From: Maribellus comscasis
GTDB taxonomy: Bacteria > Bacteroidota > Bacteroidia > Bacteroidales > Prolixibacteraceae
DNA length: 64,000 nt
Assembly (NCBI RefSeq): GCF_009762775.1
Contig: NZ_CP046401.1
Span: 1,240,001-1,304,000 of the forward strand
Direction: 5' to 3'
The notes under the pieces are model-generated. The model was not told the origin of the DNA, did no database searches, and was given only the letters and a program-made list of their open reading frames with translations. Made by a program: the position numbers and the translations under genes. Of this stretch, positions 8,702-16,606 are shown piece after piece. How positions within the stretch are numbered: position 1 is the first letter of the stretch; every line of letters starts with the position of its first letter.

Positions 8702-9310
8702 ATGAATATTTTGGTTGTACTTGCTCATCCCGATAAAAATAGTTTCAACTATACAATAGCCCAAACCTGTATAAAGCAACTAATAGAAAATGAACATTCC
8801 GTTATCTTTCACGATTTGTACCGGGAAAATTTTGATCCGGTGCTAAACACCCCTGAAATTCCCAAAAACGGAGCGGTTGATGAAATTATAAAAATGCACT
8901 GTGAAGATTTAACAAAAAGTGATGGTATTATTATCGTTCATCCCAACTGGTGGGGACAACCCCCTGCTCTCTTAAAAGGTTGGATCGACCGTGTTATCAG
9001 ACCCGGAATTGCCTATGAGTTTGAAGAAGGGGATGGAGGCGAAGGAGTTCCGATTGGGTTACTAAAAGCCAAAACTGCTGTGGTTTTCAATACATCAAAT
9101 ACGAGTATGGATAGAGAAAATAATATCTTTTTAGACCCACTGGAAACACTCTGGAAAAACTGTATTTTTGATTTATGTGGAGTTAAAGAGTTTTATCGTA
9201 AAATGTTTCGCATAATTGTTACCAGTACAACGACGCAAAGAAAATCCTGGTTGAATGAAGTAAAAACAACGGTTAGTAGTTTTTTCCCTTTGTCGGAAAA
9301 ATTTGAGTAA
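8702..9310 (+). CDS. Flavodoxin-like NAD(P)H:quinone oxidoreductase (KefF/MdaB type)
   Basis: This 202-residue protein has a flavodoxin-like fold: beta-1 and the phosphate loop region LVVLAHPDKNSFN at the N terminus, the conserved HPNWWGQPPALLKGWIDR block (residues ~80-97) that binds the flavin, and the RPGIAYEF segment after it. Family members are FAD/FMN-dependent two-electron reductases of quinones and other electrophiles in the cytosol. The length is typical. It is alone between a terminator and a 282-base gap. A TATTTTTG box at 8665-8672, 30 bases before the ATG, fits the -7 element, without a clear -33 TTG. Confidence 0.88.
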   Translation: MNILVVLAHPDKNSFNYTIAQTCIKQLIENEHSVIFHDLYRENFDPVLNTPEIPKNGAVDEIIKMHCEDLTKSDGIIIVHPNWWGQPPALLKGWIDRVIRPGIAYEFEEGDGGEGVPIGLLKAKTAVVFNTSNTSMDRENNIFLDPLETLWKNCIFDLCGVKEFYRKMFRIIVTSTTTQRKSWLNEVKTTVSSFFPLSEKFE

Positions 9311-9592
9311 AAAACTTCAATTATTGTTAACTCTAACGTCAAAAGAAAACCGCACTGCAACATCTGAAAGTTTTTGTAAAAACTTCCTGAACGTAGTTCC
9401 GAACAGAAATGTTTAAATTTTATGTCCCCTCATTCCAACCCACATTGTAGCCAGGAGTAACAGCAGAACCAACAAACGAGAATTAAGCCGACAGTTTAAA
9501 ATACCCAAAACTCTTTTTTTGAAAAAATTGTAGTAACTTGCAGGTAAACAAGTTGGCTTTTAGCAAAATTCCCAAATAAATTAAATAGAGTT

Positions 9593-10906
9593 TTGAGTGA
9601 GCAATTAAAAAAAGAGATAAGAGTAGCAGTACTTCCTTTTCATATTTTTAGCAGTGAAGAGGAGTTGAGTCCTTTAATTTTGGGATTTACAGACGACCTG
9701 ATAGCAAATCTTTCTAAGTTCATCGGACTTTCTGTAATTTCTCAATTGTCGTCATACAAAATAAAAAATTCAGCTTCAGATGAAATTACCGGTATGTTGG
9801 GAGTAGACTACCTGATAACGGGAAGCTTTCGTAAATCTGTTGAGTCGGTTCGTATAAATATACAACTGAACCGAATGACGGATAAAAGTGTAATTTTCAC
9901 AAAACAATACAATGATTCTCTTGACAATATTTTACAGACACAGGACACGATAATTGTCCAAATTGTAAGTATACTTCAAAAACAAATTGATTACGACATA
10001 CTTTCATTTTCATATCAAAAGAAGAAAGTAGAGCTGGCTGCATATGAAAACTGGCTGCTTGGAATGAGTTATTTAAAAAAAGGATCGTTACGCTACGATT
10101 TAAAAGCGAGAAACTGTTTTGAAGAGGCACTTAAAATTGACCCATATTTTGCCAGAGCGTACTCAGGTTTATCACTCTCCTATTTTAACGAATGGAGTTG
10201 TCAGCTTTGGGATCGCTGGGATGTTAACAAAAAAGGAGCACACAATTACGCTCTGAAAGCATTGGAGTATGACGAAAACGATTACATTTCACTTACCGTT
10301 TTAGGCCGAACTTATCTTTATTCCGAAGAGTTTGAAAAAGCTGAGCATTATGTCAGAAAGTCTTTACGAATGAATCCCAACGACGCAGACAATTTAATCC
10401 AGGTTGCATTTACGCTGATGTATCTCGGGTTTGCCAATGAGTCGGTTAAACTATATGAAAAAGCAAATGAATTAAATCCTCTTCACCAGGACGATTATTT
10501 TGGCTACGGCTCAAATTTCTATTTTGAGACAGGTCAATTTGAAAAGAGCTTACATTTAGGAAAAACAGTCAGCTCACGAAATACATGGGTTGATTTTCCG
10601 GTTTACATGGCTGGTATTTACTTTCACCTGGGTGATTATGAGAATATGGAAGTTCAATGGAGATTGTTTCTTGAACGTTTTAAAAGTCATATCAATAAGG
10701 ACTCGGCAATCAATGAGAGAGAAGCTTTAGTATGGCATAAAAATATAAATCCGTACAAAAAAAATACAAATTTAAAGGAGTTCTGGAATTATATCGAAAA
10801 AAAATTGGTTCAGTTTCTTTTCAGCAACAAGGCACCAAAACAAAAAAAGAAATTACAAGGTTTAAACAAAATGGAGAAATGTGGGAACTGTCGTATCAGG
10901 GAATAA
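9593..10906 (+). CDS. TolB-like (FlgO-type) plus TPR protein, first frame of a split gene
   Basis: The frame starts at TTG 9593; the open frame upstream (to 9548) contains no ATG or GTG. Residues ~8-130 resemble the TolB-like N-terminal module found beside adenylate cyclase or SARP regulators (VAVLPF, then a LLGVDYLITGSFR-like strand). Residues ~145-390 are TPR-type helical repeats (CFEEALKIDPYFARAYSGLS is one unit). No cyclase, kinase or DNA-binding domain is present, so it may be a scaffold or sensor. The last ~35 codons lose similarity, while the family's C-terminal domain continues in the -1 frame from 10879 on. In-phase slippery heptamers lie at 10798-10804 and 10843-10849. Confidence 0.75.
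   Translation: MSEQLKKEIRVAVLPFHIFSSEEELSPLILGFTDDLIANLSKFIGLSVISQLSSYKIKNSASDEITGMLGVDYLITGSFRKSVESVRINIQLNRMTDKSVIFTKQYNDSLDNILQTQDTIIVQIVSILQKQIDYDILSFSYQKKKVELAAYENWLLGMSYLKKGSLRYDLKARNCFEEALKIDPYFARAYSGLSLSYFNEWSCQLWDRWDVNKKGAHNYALKALEYDENDYISLTVLGRTYLYSEEFEKAEHYVRKSLRMNPNDADNLIQVAFTLMYLGFANESVKLYEKANELNPLHQDDYFGYGSNFYFETGQFEKSLHLGKTVSSRNTWVDFPVYMAGIYFHLGDYENMEVQWRLFLERFKSHINKDSAINEREALVWHKNINPYKKNTNLKEFWNYIEKKLVQFLFSNKAPKQKKKLQGLNKMEKCGNCRIRE
10798..10849 (+). promoter_or_regulatory. Candidate -1 ribosomal frameshift sites
   Basis: In the frame of the upstream gene, A AAA AAA (10798-10804, codons GAA AAA AAA) and A AAA AAG (10843-10849, codons CAA AAA AAG) are both in the phase required for tandem -1 slippage. 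A -1 shift at either leads directly into the frame of the downstream segment. A AAA AAG is the heptamer used in E. coli dnaX. No obvious stimulatory hairpin or upstream Shine-Dalgarno was found by eye. Confidence 0.45.
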
Positions 10907-11376
10907 CTGTTTTATTGAAAGATAATAAAGGTAACCATGACATTGCGAGGCTTTTAGCGGAACCTGAAAAAGAATTTCTTTGTACCGAACTTATGGAAAC
11001 AGTCCTTTGTAATGCGGATGGCATAGAGATTATTGACAGGAAAGCAAAATTAGAATATCAGAAAAGGATATTGCAGCTCCAGGCAGAGATTGATGAAGCC
11101 GAAAAAGGCAACAATCCGACAGAAACGATTCAATTGAGAGAAGAGTACGAAAATCTTATTGAACATTTATCCCAAACACTGGGACTTGCAGGCAAAAGAA
11201 GAAAAACCGGCAACTTATCAGAAAAAGCTCGCTCAGCTGTAACATGGAGAATCCGAAGTGCGATAAACAAAATTGAGAAAGTCCACTCTCCTTTATCGAA
11301 GCATCTTTCGAAATCAATTAAAACAGGCACTTTCTGTTCATACAAGCCAGAAAACCTCATTGATTGGGATATCTGA
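10879..11376 (+). CDS. C-terminal domain of the TolB-like/TPR protein in the -1 frame
   Basis: This 165-residue segment overlaps the preceding frame by 28 bases. It matches a domain I know from the end of TPR/ATPase-type signalling proteins: W-x-L-x-Y-x-G, then L-x-D-x-KG-x-x-x-IARLL, a coiled coil (residues ~50-95, LEYQKRILQLQAEIDEAEK) and the C-terminal RSAVTWRIRSAINKIE and TGTFCSYKPE motifs. The domain begins before the ATG: in this frame the codons upstream read FKQNGE, matching the family's F-x-x-x-G-x-x-W start. So the segment is probably translated as a fusion of about 594 residues, by frameshifting or after an indel, although independent initiation at 10879 is possible. Confidence 0.65.
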   Translation: MWELSYQGITVLLKDNKGNHDIARLLAEPEKEFLCTELMETVLCNADGIEIIDRKAKLEYQKRILQLQAEIDEAEKGNNPTETIQLREEYENLIEHLSQTLGLAGKRRKTGNLSEKARSAVTWRIRSAINKIEKVHSPLSKHLSKSIKTGTFCSYKPENLIDWDI

Positions 11377-11436
11377 AAAACTTACAGAAAAATAACAGGC
11401 ACCTTACATTGTGAGGAAAAAACTTACGCCATTAAG

Positions 11437-11458
11437 AGTGAAAGATAAATGTTTCACT
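11437..11458. repeat. Inverted repeat before the fatty acid hydroxylase gene
   Basis: AGTGAAA and TTTCACT separated by eight bases, followed by TTTTAAAA. It may be a weak terminator of the upstream split gene or an operator for the gene starting at 11476. The stem is too AT-rich to be certain. Confidence 0.3.
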
Positions 11459-11475
11459 TTTAAAAATTTTAAGTT

Positions 11476-12219
11476 ATGCCTACTCCATTACAAATTTTAT
11501 TGGACCCGATTTCTCTTATTATAATCGGAATTTATGTTGCACTGATGATTTGGGAAGCTGTTTTCCCCGCTGTTAAACTTCCTGAAATAAAATACTGGAA
11601 GTTAAAAGGACTTACCTCTTTTGGTGTATTTTTTTATCTATCGTCTTATCTTCCTCTTGCTACCGATCCTTTTCTTGAGCCTTTCCGCTTAGTCGATCTC
11701 ACTGGATTTGGAACATTGGGAGGCGCTTTGGTTGGAATATTACTTTATGAGTTTGGTATTTTTGTATGGCACTGGGCAATGCACAAATACGATTTATTGT
11801 GGAGAACATTTCACCAGATGCACCACAGTGCAGAAAGACTGGATACATACGGGGCATTCTTTTTCAGCCCTATGGATATGATTGGATTTACTTTGCTGGG
11901 AAGCATTTGTTTTGCTTTGTTAATTGGAATTACACCACAAGCTATTACTGTAGTACTACTGGTCACTAACTTTTTTTCCATTTTTCAACATGCAAACATC
12001 AAGACGCCCCAATGGTTGGGATACATTATCCAACGTCCGGAAAGCCACTCAATTCACCATGGGAAAGGAATACACAAATACAACTATTCCGACCTTCCTG
12101 TTTTCGATATGATATTTGGTACTTTTCGTAATCCGAAGAGTTATGCAAATGAAACCGGATTTTATAGCGGAGCTTCCAATAAAATATGGCAAATGCTCAC
12201 GTTTAAAGACATCTATTAA
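11476..12219 (+). CDS. Sterol desaturase / fatty acid hydroxylase family protein
   Basis: This 247-residue membrane protein has about four to five hydrophobic segments (residues ~12-30, 45-62, 78-98, 135-170). It carries the di-iron histidine motifs of the family: H99-x3-H103, H113-x2-HH116-117, H172 and H191-x2-HH194-195. The enzymes hydroxylate or desaturate lipid chains using O2 at the inner membrane. The length fits short bacterial members without a cytochrome b5 domain. It lies 22 bases before the homocysteine methyltransferase gene on the same strand and may be co-transcribed, with no obvious functional link. The exact lipid substrate is unknown. Confidence 0.9.
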   Translation: MPTPLQILLDPISLIIIGIYVALMIWEAVFPAVKLPEIKYWKLKGLTSFGVFFYLSSYLPLATDPFLEPFRLVDLTGFGTLGGALVGILLYEFGIFVWHWAMHKYDLLWRTFHQMHHSAERLDTYGAFFFSPMDMIGFTLLGSICFALLIGITPQAITVVLLVTNFFSIFQHANIKTPQWLGYIIQRPESHSIHHGKGIHKYNYSDLPVFDMIFGTFRNPKSYANETGFYSGASNKIWQMLTFKDIY

Positions 12220-12241
12220 TTTTTGTTCAAGTTAACACATC

Positions 12242-13171
12242 ATGAAAACAATTGACAAAGAAAAACCTGGCAATATAATCCTAACTGACAGTGGGTTGGA
12301 AACAACTCTGATATACCATCACAACATCGCCCTGCCCCACTTTGCTGCGTTTATACTTTTAAATAATCCACAGCAAAAAAGTCTGCTCGACCGATATTTC
12401 AGACAACATCTGGATTTGGCGGTCAGGTATAAAACCGGGTTCGTTTTGGAAAGTGTGTCCTGGCGTGCAAACTCCGACTGGGGTTACAAACTTGGTTACC
12501 AGGATAAGGAGCTTGACTTCGTAAATCAAAAAGCAATTCGGCAGTTGTTTGCTATAAAAAATGAGTACGCCGGTTCTGTTTCACCGATTTATGTAAGTGG
12601 CTGCATCGGGCCAAGAAGCGACGGATACCAAATAAAACATAAGATGACACCGGTAGAAGCTAAAGAATATCATATTAATCAGGTTGCATCCTTCAAAAAA
12701 GCAAAGGCTGATTTCGCCTCGGCTTTAACTATGAATTATTCAGATGAAGCCATGGGGATTGTTTTGGCCGCTCGTGAAAAAAAGCTTCCGGTTGTTATTT
12801 CATTTACTGTGGAAACAGACGGAAGCTTACCCGATGGAGAAAAACTAGATGAAGCAATATCCCGAATTGATAAAGACACGCAGCAATATCCTCTTTACTA
12901 TATGATTAATTGTGCCCATCCGACACATTTTGTACGCCAGTTGGTTGATGCTGACTGGACAAAAAGAATCCGCGGGATTCGGGCAAATGCTTCCTGTAAA
13001 AGCCATGCCGAACTTGACGAATCTGTTGAACTGGACAGTGGTAATAAAATTGAGTTAGCTGATTGGTACACAACAATTCGGGAGAAACTTCCAAATTTAC
13101 TTGTCTATGGTGGCTGTTGCGGGACTGATATTTCACATATCGAGAACATTTGTCAAAAAATAGCTGTCTGA
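12242..13171 (+). CDS. Homocysteine S-methyltransferase family protein
   Basis: This 309-residue TIM-barrel protein belongs to the Pfam S-methyl_trans family. The zinc ligands expected for thiol activation are visible: C224 (INCAHP) and C292/C293 (GGCCGTD). The N-terminal TDSGLETTL corresponds to the usual D-G-x-x-x-T-x-L strand. Members transfer a methyl group from S-methylmethionine or methyltetrahydrofolate to homocysteine, in the cytosol. There is no cobalamin-binding domain, so it resembles the MmuM-type single-domain enzymes. A 27-base terminator begins 28 bases after the stop. Confidence 0.88.
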   Translation: MKTIDKEKPGNIILTDSGLETTLIYHHNIALPHFAAFILLNNPQQKSLLDRYFRQHLDLAVRYKTGFVLESVSWRANSDWGYKLGYQDKELDFVNQKAIRQLFAIKNEYAGSVSPIYVSGCIGPRSDGYQIKHKMTPVEAKEYHINQVASFKKAKADFASALTMNYSDEAMGIVLAAREKKLPVVISFTVETDGSLPDGEKLDEAISRIDKDTQQYPLYYMINCAHPTHFVRQLVDADWTKRIRGIRANASCKSHAELDESVELDSGNKIELADWYTTIREKLPNLLVYGGCCGTDISHIENICQKIAV

Positions 13172-13198
13172 CTGTTGTATTATTTTTCACCCTATATC

Positions 13199-13225
13199 GA
13201 AAAAGGAGACATTTTCTCCTTTTTC
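13199..13225 (+). terminator. Intrinsic terminator after the homocysteine methyltransferase gene
   Basis: Eleven-base perfect stem GAAAAAGGAGA/TCTCCTTTTTC with a five-base loop. The A and T tracts flanking the GGAGA core make it usable on both strands. Confidence 0.8.
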
Positions 13226-13325
13226 TGTCTATTAACTTTTGGTGCCGACTTTTTGAGAAACAATATTCTTTTTTTGACATTTATCAAACATTTCTCCGCA
13301 AGGCGTCCGTTACTTTTGAAAAAAA

Positions 13326-13712
13326 ATGAATCAAAATACACCAATGGAAATCGCAACAAAAATTTTCGTCAATAGTGGCCTGATGATTCTGGCCATCATC
13401 TTTGGAATAATTTTACACAAAACCGGAAAACCCTTTCACTCGGAAACTTTTGCCATTCATAAACTGGCGACACTCGGATTTATGATTCTCACAATTATGC
13501 TGATGTTACACTTCTCAAGAAACGATGAGAGAACCGGTTTACTTGTCACATTAATAAGTTGGGCAACAGCATCTGTTTTAGTGATTATTTTATCAGGGAA
13601 AATTTTGAGTGAAGGAAAGTTTGAATCCATTATGCTCAAATTGCATAGAACTGCATCTGCGGGGCTATTGACAACAGTACTTATTTCTTTTTACAAGATT
13701 CTCTGTTTATAA
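13326..13712 (+). CDS. Small integral membrane protein with conserved-looking histidines
   Basis: This 128-residue protein has four predicted membrane segments (residues ~14-32, 45-62, 72-90, 105-125). Histidines occur at segment borders: one in the IHKLATLG string, one in the second segment (MLHFS) and one in KLHRTASAG. Such placement recalls small haem b-binding membrane proteins of the b561/ferric reductase kind, but that is inference from pattern only. I do not recognise the family. An alternative start is the ATG at 13344. It stands alone after a terminator and converges with the HxlR regulator gene. Confidence 0.7.
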   Translation: MNQNTPMEIATKIFVNSGLMILAIIFGIILHKTGKPFHSETFAIHKLATLGFMILTIMLMLHFSRNDERTGLLVTLISWATASVLVIILSGKILSEGKFESIMLKLHRTASAGLLTTVLISFYKILCL

Positions 13713-13742
13713 AAAAATGATTTTTATTCAGAAGAAAGGCCA

Positions 13743-14111
13743 CTATCGCCTATCAAATTGCTCGCGGGACTCCTTTATAGCTTCCATATTTTCTTTGGCC
13801 CAACCAACCAGTCCATGAATATATACCAACAATGACTTACCTCTTTCTGTAAGTTTGTATTCCACCCGAGGCGGTATCTCAGGATAAATTGTTCGAGATA
13901 CGAGCCCGTCTGCTTCAAGAACACGAAGAGTTGATGTCAACATCTTTTGCGAAATTGAACCAATTGTTTTGTATAATTCATTAAAACGCATTTTTTCAAC
14001 TCCTCCCAAAGCCAGCAAAACTAATACTGACCACTTGTCGCCAAAACGATCGAGCACATTACGGACCGGACAAGTTTCGTATCCTGAAAATATTCCCAAT
14101 TCTTTTTCCAT
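13743..14111 (-). CDS. HxlR-family (DUF24) transcriptional regulator
   Basis: From the ATG at 14111 the product has 122 residues and shows the full HxlR winged helix: CPVRNVLDRFGDKWSVLVLL, then RFNELYKTIGSISQKMLT as the recognition region, and the wing-like YKLTERG. C14 in the CPVR motif is the redox-sensing cysteine of YodB/QorR-type members. A longer in-frame start at 14186 would add a 25-residue hydrophobic stretch that overlaps the promoter region and is not family-like, so I reject it. It is divergent from an NmrA-type oxidoreductase, the same arrangement as E. coli qorR-qorB, suggesting it represses that gene in response to quinones or oxidants. Confidence 0.92.
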   Translation of the reverse strand: MEKELGIFSGYETCPVRNVLDRFGDKWSVLVLLALGGVEKMRFNELYKTIGSISQKMLTSTLRVLEADGLVSRTIYPEIPPRVEYKLTERGKSLLVYIHGLVGWAKENMEAIKESREQFDRR

Positions 14112-14175
14112 AGATAAAATACTGATAATCAACAAAACTTTCATCAAAGTAAGTATCTGTATAATTTGTACCTTA

Positions 14176-14206
14176 TTGCAAATCAATAACTAACTATTTA
14201 CCTTTG
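14176..14206 (+). promoter_or_regulatory. Bacteroidota-type promoter of the NmrA-like gene
   Basis: TTG at 14176-14178 and TACCTTTG at 14199-14206 are 20 bases apart, fitting TTG-N20-TAnnTTTG. A TTACnnnnnGTAA palindrome lies at 14209-14221, just where transcription would begin, and may be the operator for the divergent HxlR regulator. Confidence 0.65.
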
Positions 14207-14265
14207 ACTTACCAAAAGTAATTAAAAAACTTTAAGTAATTTAATATCAAAAATAAATTTAAAAA

Positions 14266-15138
14266 ATGAGCAAAATATTAATTACAGGAGCAACAGGCAA
14301 TTTAGGCAAACAGACCCTTCAATCATTAGTTTCAAAAACAGATGTCTCAAATCTCGCAGCCCTTGTTCGCGATGAATCAAAAGCAACTGATTTAAAAGAA
14401 TTGGGTATTGAAATCAGAGTAGGTAATTATGACGACATTGCAAGCCTAACATCAGCTTTTCATGGAATTGACAAACTGTTTTTTGTTTCAGCAAGCGACA
14501 TCGAAAAACGTTTACCTCAGCACAAAAACGTATTGGAAGCTGCCAAGGAAAATAGTGTTGAACATATCGTTTACACAAGTTTTGTAAGAAAAAATGAAAC
14601 TGATTCTTCGCCGATTGCAGCCGTAGCCAAGGCACATATTTACAGCGAGGAATTTTTATTGGAATCGGGAATCGATTATACCATTTTAAGAAATACTTTA
14701 TATATGGAATTTGCACCATATTTTATGGGAGATAAAGTTTTAGAAAACCGGATGGTATACCTGCCTTCCGGAGATGGCAAAGTAGCATTCCTGCTTCGTA
14801 GTGAAATGGCTGAAATTGCGGCCAATATCTTAACTTCAGAGGGCCATGAAAATAAAACTTATACACTGTCATCAGAAGAAGCATTTTCGTATGCTGACAT
14901 CGCAAAAATAATTTCAAAAATAAGCGAAAAAGACATCAAATTTGTCTCTCCTCCGGTTGATGAATTTGTACAAACAATGCATAAAGCTGGTGTTCCGGAA
15001 GAAATGATTGGGATGAGTGTTGGTTTCGCACGGGCTATTCAGCAGGGTGAATTTGAAGCTACAAATCCTGAAATTTCAAAATTATTGGGTAGAAAAGTGG
15101 TTACGATAGAAGAATTTTTAAAACAGGTGTACGCGTAA
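14266..15138 (+). CDS. NmrA-like NAD(P)-binding oxidoreductase (QorB/YtfG type)
   Basis: This 290-residue atypical SDR begins with the dinucleotide-binding GATGNLG motif (residues 8-14) and lacks a canonical Tyr-x3-Lys pair, as in NmrA and the NADPH:quinone oxidoreductase 2 (QorB) group. The substrate-side C-terminal half (residues ~150-290) includes the ILRNTLYMEFAP segment typical of QorB-like proteins. It probably reduces quinones or senses NADP(H) in the cytosol. It is divergent from an HxlR regulator and has a clear promoter with a palindrome at the start site. A terminator follows 26 bases downstream. Confidence 0.88.
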   Translation: MSKILITGATGNLGKQTLQSLVSKTDVSNLAALVRDESKATDLKELGIEIRVGNYDDIASLTSAFHGIDKLFFVSASDIEKRLPQHKNVLEAAKENSVEHIVYTSFVRKNETDSSPIAAVAKAHIYSEEFLLESGIDYTILRNTLYMEFAPYFMGDKVLENRMVYLPSGDGKVAFLLRSEMAEIAANILTSEGHENKTYTLSSEEAFSYADIAKIISKISEKDIKFVSPPVDEFVQTMHKAGVPEEMIGMSVGFARAIQQGEFEATNPEISKLLGRKVVTIEEFLKQVYA

Positions 15139-15164
15139 GAGAGAGAATGTTGAAACGCCTTTAT

Positions 15165-15188
15165 TCCGGTTCAGATTCCTGAACCGGA
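15165..15188. terminator. Bidirectional terminator between convergent genes
   Basis: Ten-base perfect stem TCCGGTTCAG/CTGAACCGGA with an ATTC loop, between the NmrA-like gene (+) and the YrdB gene (-). TCTTTATATT follows on the plus strand; the minus-strand flank is less T-rich. Confidence 0.75.
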
Positions 15189-15196
15189 TCTTTATA

Positions 15197-15574
15197 TTAT
15201 TTCTGTTTTAAAAGCCACTTTATTCTGTCAATCGAAAAAAAATAATGTACAAAAACAATCAATAAAAAAATTAAAGCCGCTGTTTGTGCTCCCAAATCAA
15301 ATAACGCCCAGCAAACAAAACCAAAAAGAGAAAATTCAATTATCAACCTTAACATTCCAGGCGTTGCAATAACGGTTTTACCTGAACGTGAAGGGTCGTG
15401 TCTCACTGCGAAAATGCCCCAAAGGGCGGCAAACAAAACCGGCAGGCCAATCACAAACAAATAACGGTAGTTGCCTTGCTCCTGATTCCAAGCCCAAACA
15501 GCAGAGACAACCAGCATTACTATCTCCAGAATAAAACGAATTGCCATATTGATTGGATGTTTAGACATTTTCAA
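15197..15574 (-). CDS. YrdB family membrane protein (DUF2568)
   Basis: This 125-residue protein has four membrane segments (residues ~10-27, 37-52, 76-93, 96-114). The pattern of N-x-A-x-RF-x-LE near the start, the short loop with HDPSRSGK, and RL-x-IEF-x-LF in the third segment matches the YrdB/DUF2568 family described from B. subtilis. Its function is unknown. A second possible start is the methionine at residue 3. It converges with the NmrA-like gene across a bidirectional terminator and has no partner on its own strand. Confidence 0.85.
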   Translation of the reverse strand: MKMSKHPINMAIRFILEIVMLVVSAVWAWNQEQGNYRYLFVIGLPVLFAALWGIFAVRHDPSRSGKTVIATPGMLRLIIEFSLFGFVCWALFDLGAQTAALIFLLIVFVHYFFSIDRIKWLLKQK

Positions 15575-15709
15575 AATCTTGTTATTTACTTCATAAACAC
15601 ATTGTGAGTTTCAAAGTTTGAGATAAAACTCAATCTAACAAAAAGTCGAACCCTCAGTGATTGAAACTTTTACTACTTTTACCTGAATCTAAATCAATTT
15701 ATAACAACA

Positions 15710-16606
15710 ATGCAAAAGCTTTTCATTTTACTATTTCTTTTCGTTTCCTCTATTTCGAAATCGCAAAACACAGGTATTGCCTCAAAAGAAGACTGGATAA
15801 ATCTATTCAACGGAACCGATTTAACAGGCTGGGAAATTAAAATTGCCGGAATTCCCACAGATCAAAACTACAAAAAAACGTTTGTTGCAGAAGATAGCAT
15901 GATTCGTATTCGTTATGATAACTACGAGGAATTTGAGGACTATTTCGGACACATGTACTTTAAGAAACCATTTTCGTATTACAAATTAAGTTTTGACTAC
16001 CGTTTTGTTGGAGAACAACTAAAAGGAGGCGCATCCTGGAATGTACGAAACAGCGGTATTATGTTACATTCGCAATCGGCGGAAAGCAACGACTACGGAC
16101 AGGATTTCCCAGTTTCAATAGAGTTACAACTTCTGGGAGGTCTAAATCAGGGGGAACGTACCACAGCCAATGTATGTACCCCGGGAACTGCAGTTGAAAT
16201 GGGCGATACCGTAAATTTTAACCATTGTATAAATTCCGCGTCGAAAACATATAACGGCGACCAGTGGGTACATGTGGAAGCAGTAGTTCTTGGCGGCGAA
16301 CAAATGACATTTATTGTTGAAGGCGACACCGTATTAAACTTTCAAAAACCACAAATTACAAAAGGATTTATAAATGCCGGTATAGATAACGACTGGGAAA
16401 ATTTTGGAATAACGGAAAGTAAAAATAACTGGCTGGCACGCGAAGGTGAAATTCTTACCGAAGGATATATTGCTTTACAGGCTGAAAGTCATCCTATTGA
16501 TTTCAAAAATATAAAATTGCTAAACCTCTGTGGTTGTATGGATAAAAAAGCAAAAAATTACAAATCGTATTATATCAAAAATAAGCCTGAAAAATGTGAG
16601 TATTAA
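15710..16606 (+). CDS. Secreted DUF1080 (3-keto-disaccharide hydrolase type) protein
   Basis: This 298-residue protein carries an N-terminal signal peptide (residues 1-18, SISKSQ) and a DUF1080 jelly-roll domain starting at WINLFNGTDLTGWE. Some DUF1080 members cleave 3-keto-glycosides; others are of unknown use, typically in carbohydrate catabolism in the periplasm. The last ~25 residues form a small Cys motif, GCMDKKAKNY followed by a spaced C-x-Y end, a variant of the GC-x-D-x-x-A-x-NY...DG-x-C-x-Y motif repeated in many secreted Bacteroidota proteins. No sorting domain of the T9SS type follows it. The gene is monocistronic. Confidence 0.88.
   Translation: MQKLFILLFLFVSSISKSQNTGIASKEDWINLFNGTDLTGWEIKIAGIPTDQNYKKTFVAEDSMIRIRYDNYEEFEDYFGHMYFKKPFSYYKLSFDYRFVGEQLKGGASWNVRNSGIMLHSQSAESNDYGQDFPVSIELQLLGGLNQGERTTANVCTPGTAVEMGDTVNFNHCINSASKTYNGDQWVHVEAVVLGGEQMTFIVEGDTVLNFQKPQITKGFINAGIDNDWENFGITESKNNWLAREGEILTEGYIALQAESHPIDFKNIKLLNLCGCMDKKAKNYKSYYIKNKPEKCEY

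Noticed and set aside
14111..14186. Longer start for the HxlR regulator (ATG at 14186).
   Set aside because: Adds 25 hydrophobic residues unlike the family and would run through the promoter region of the divergent gene.
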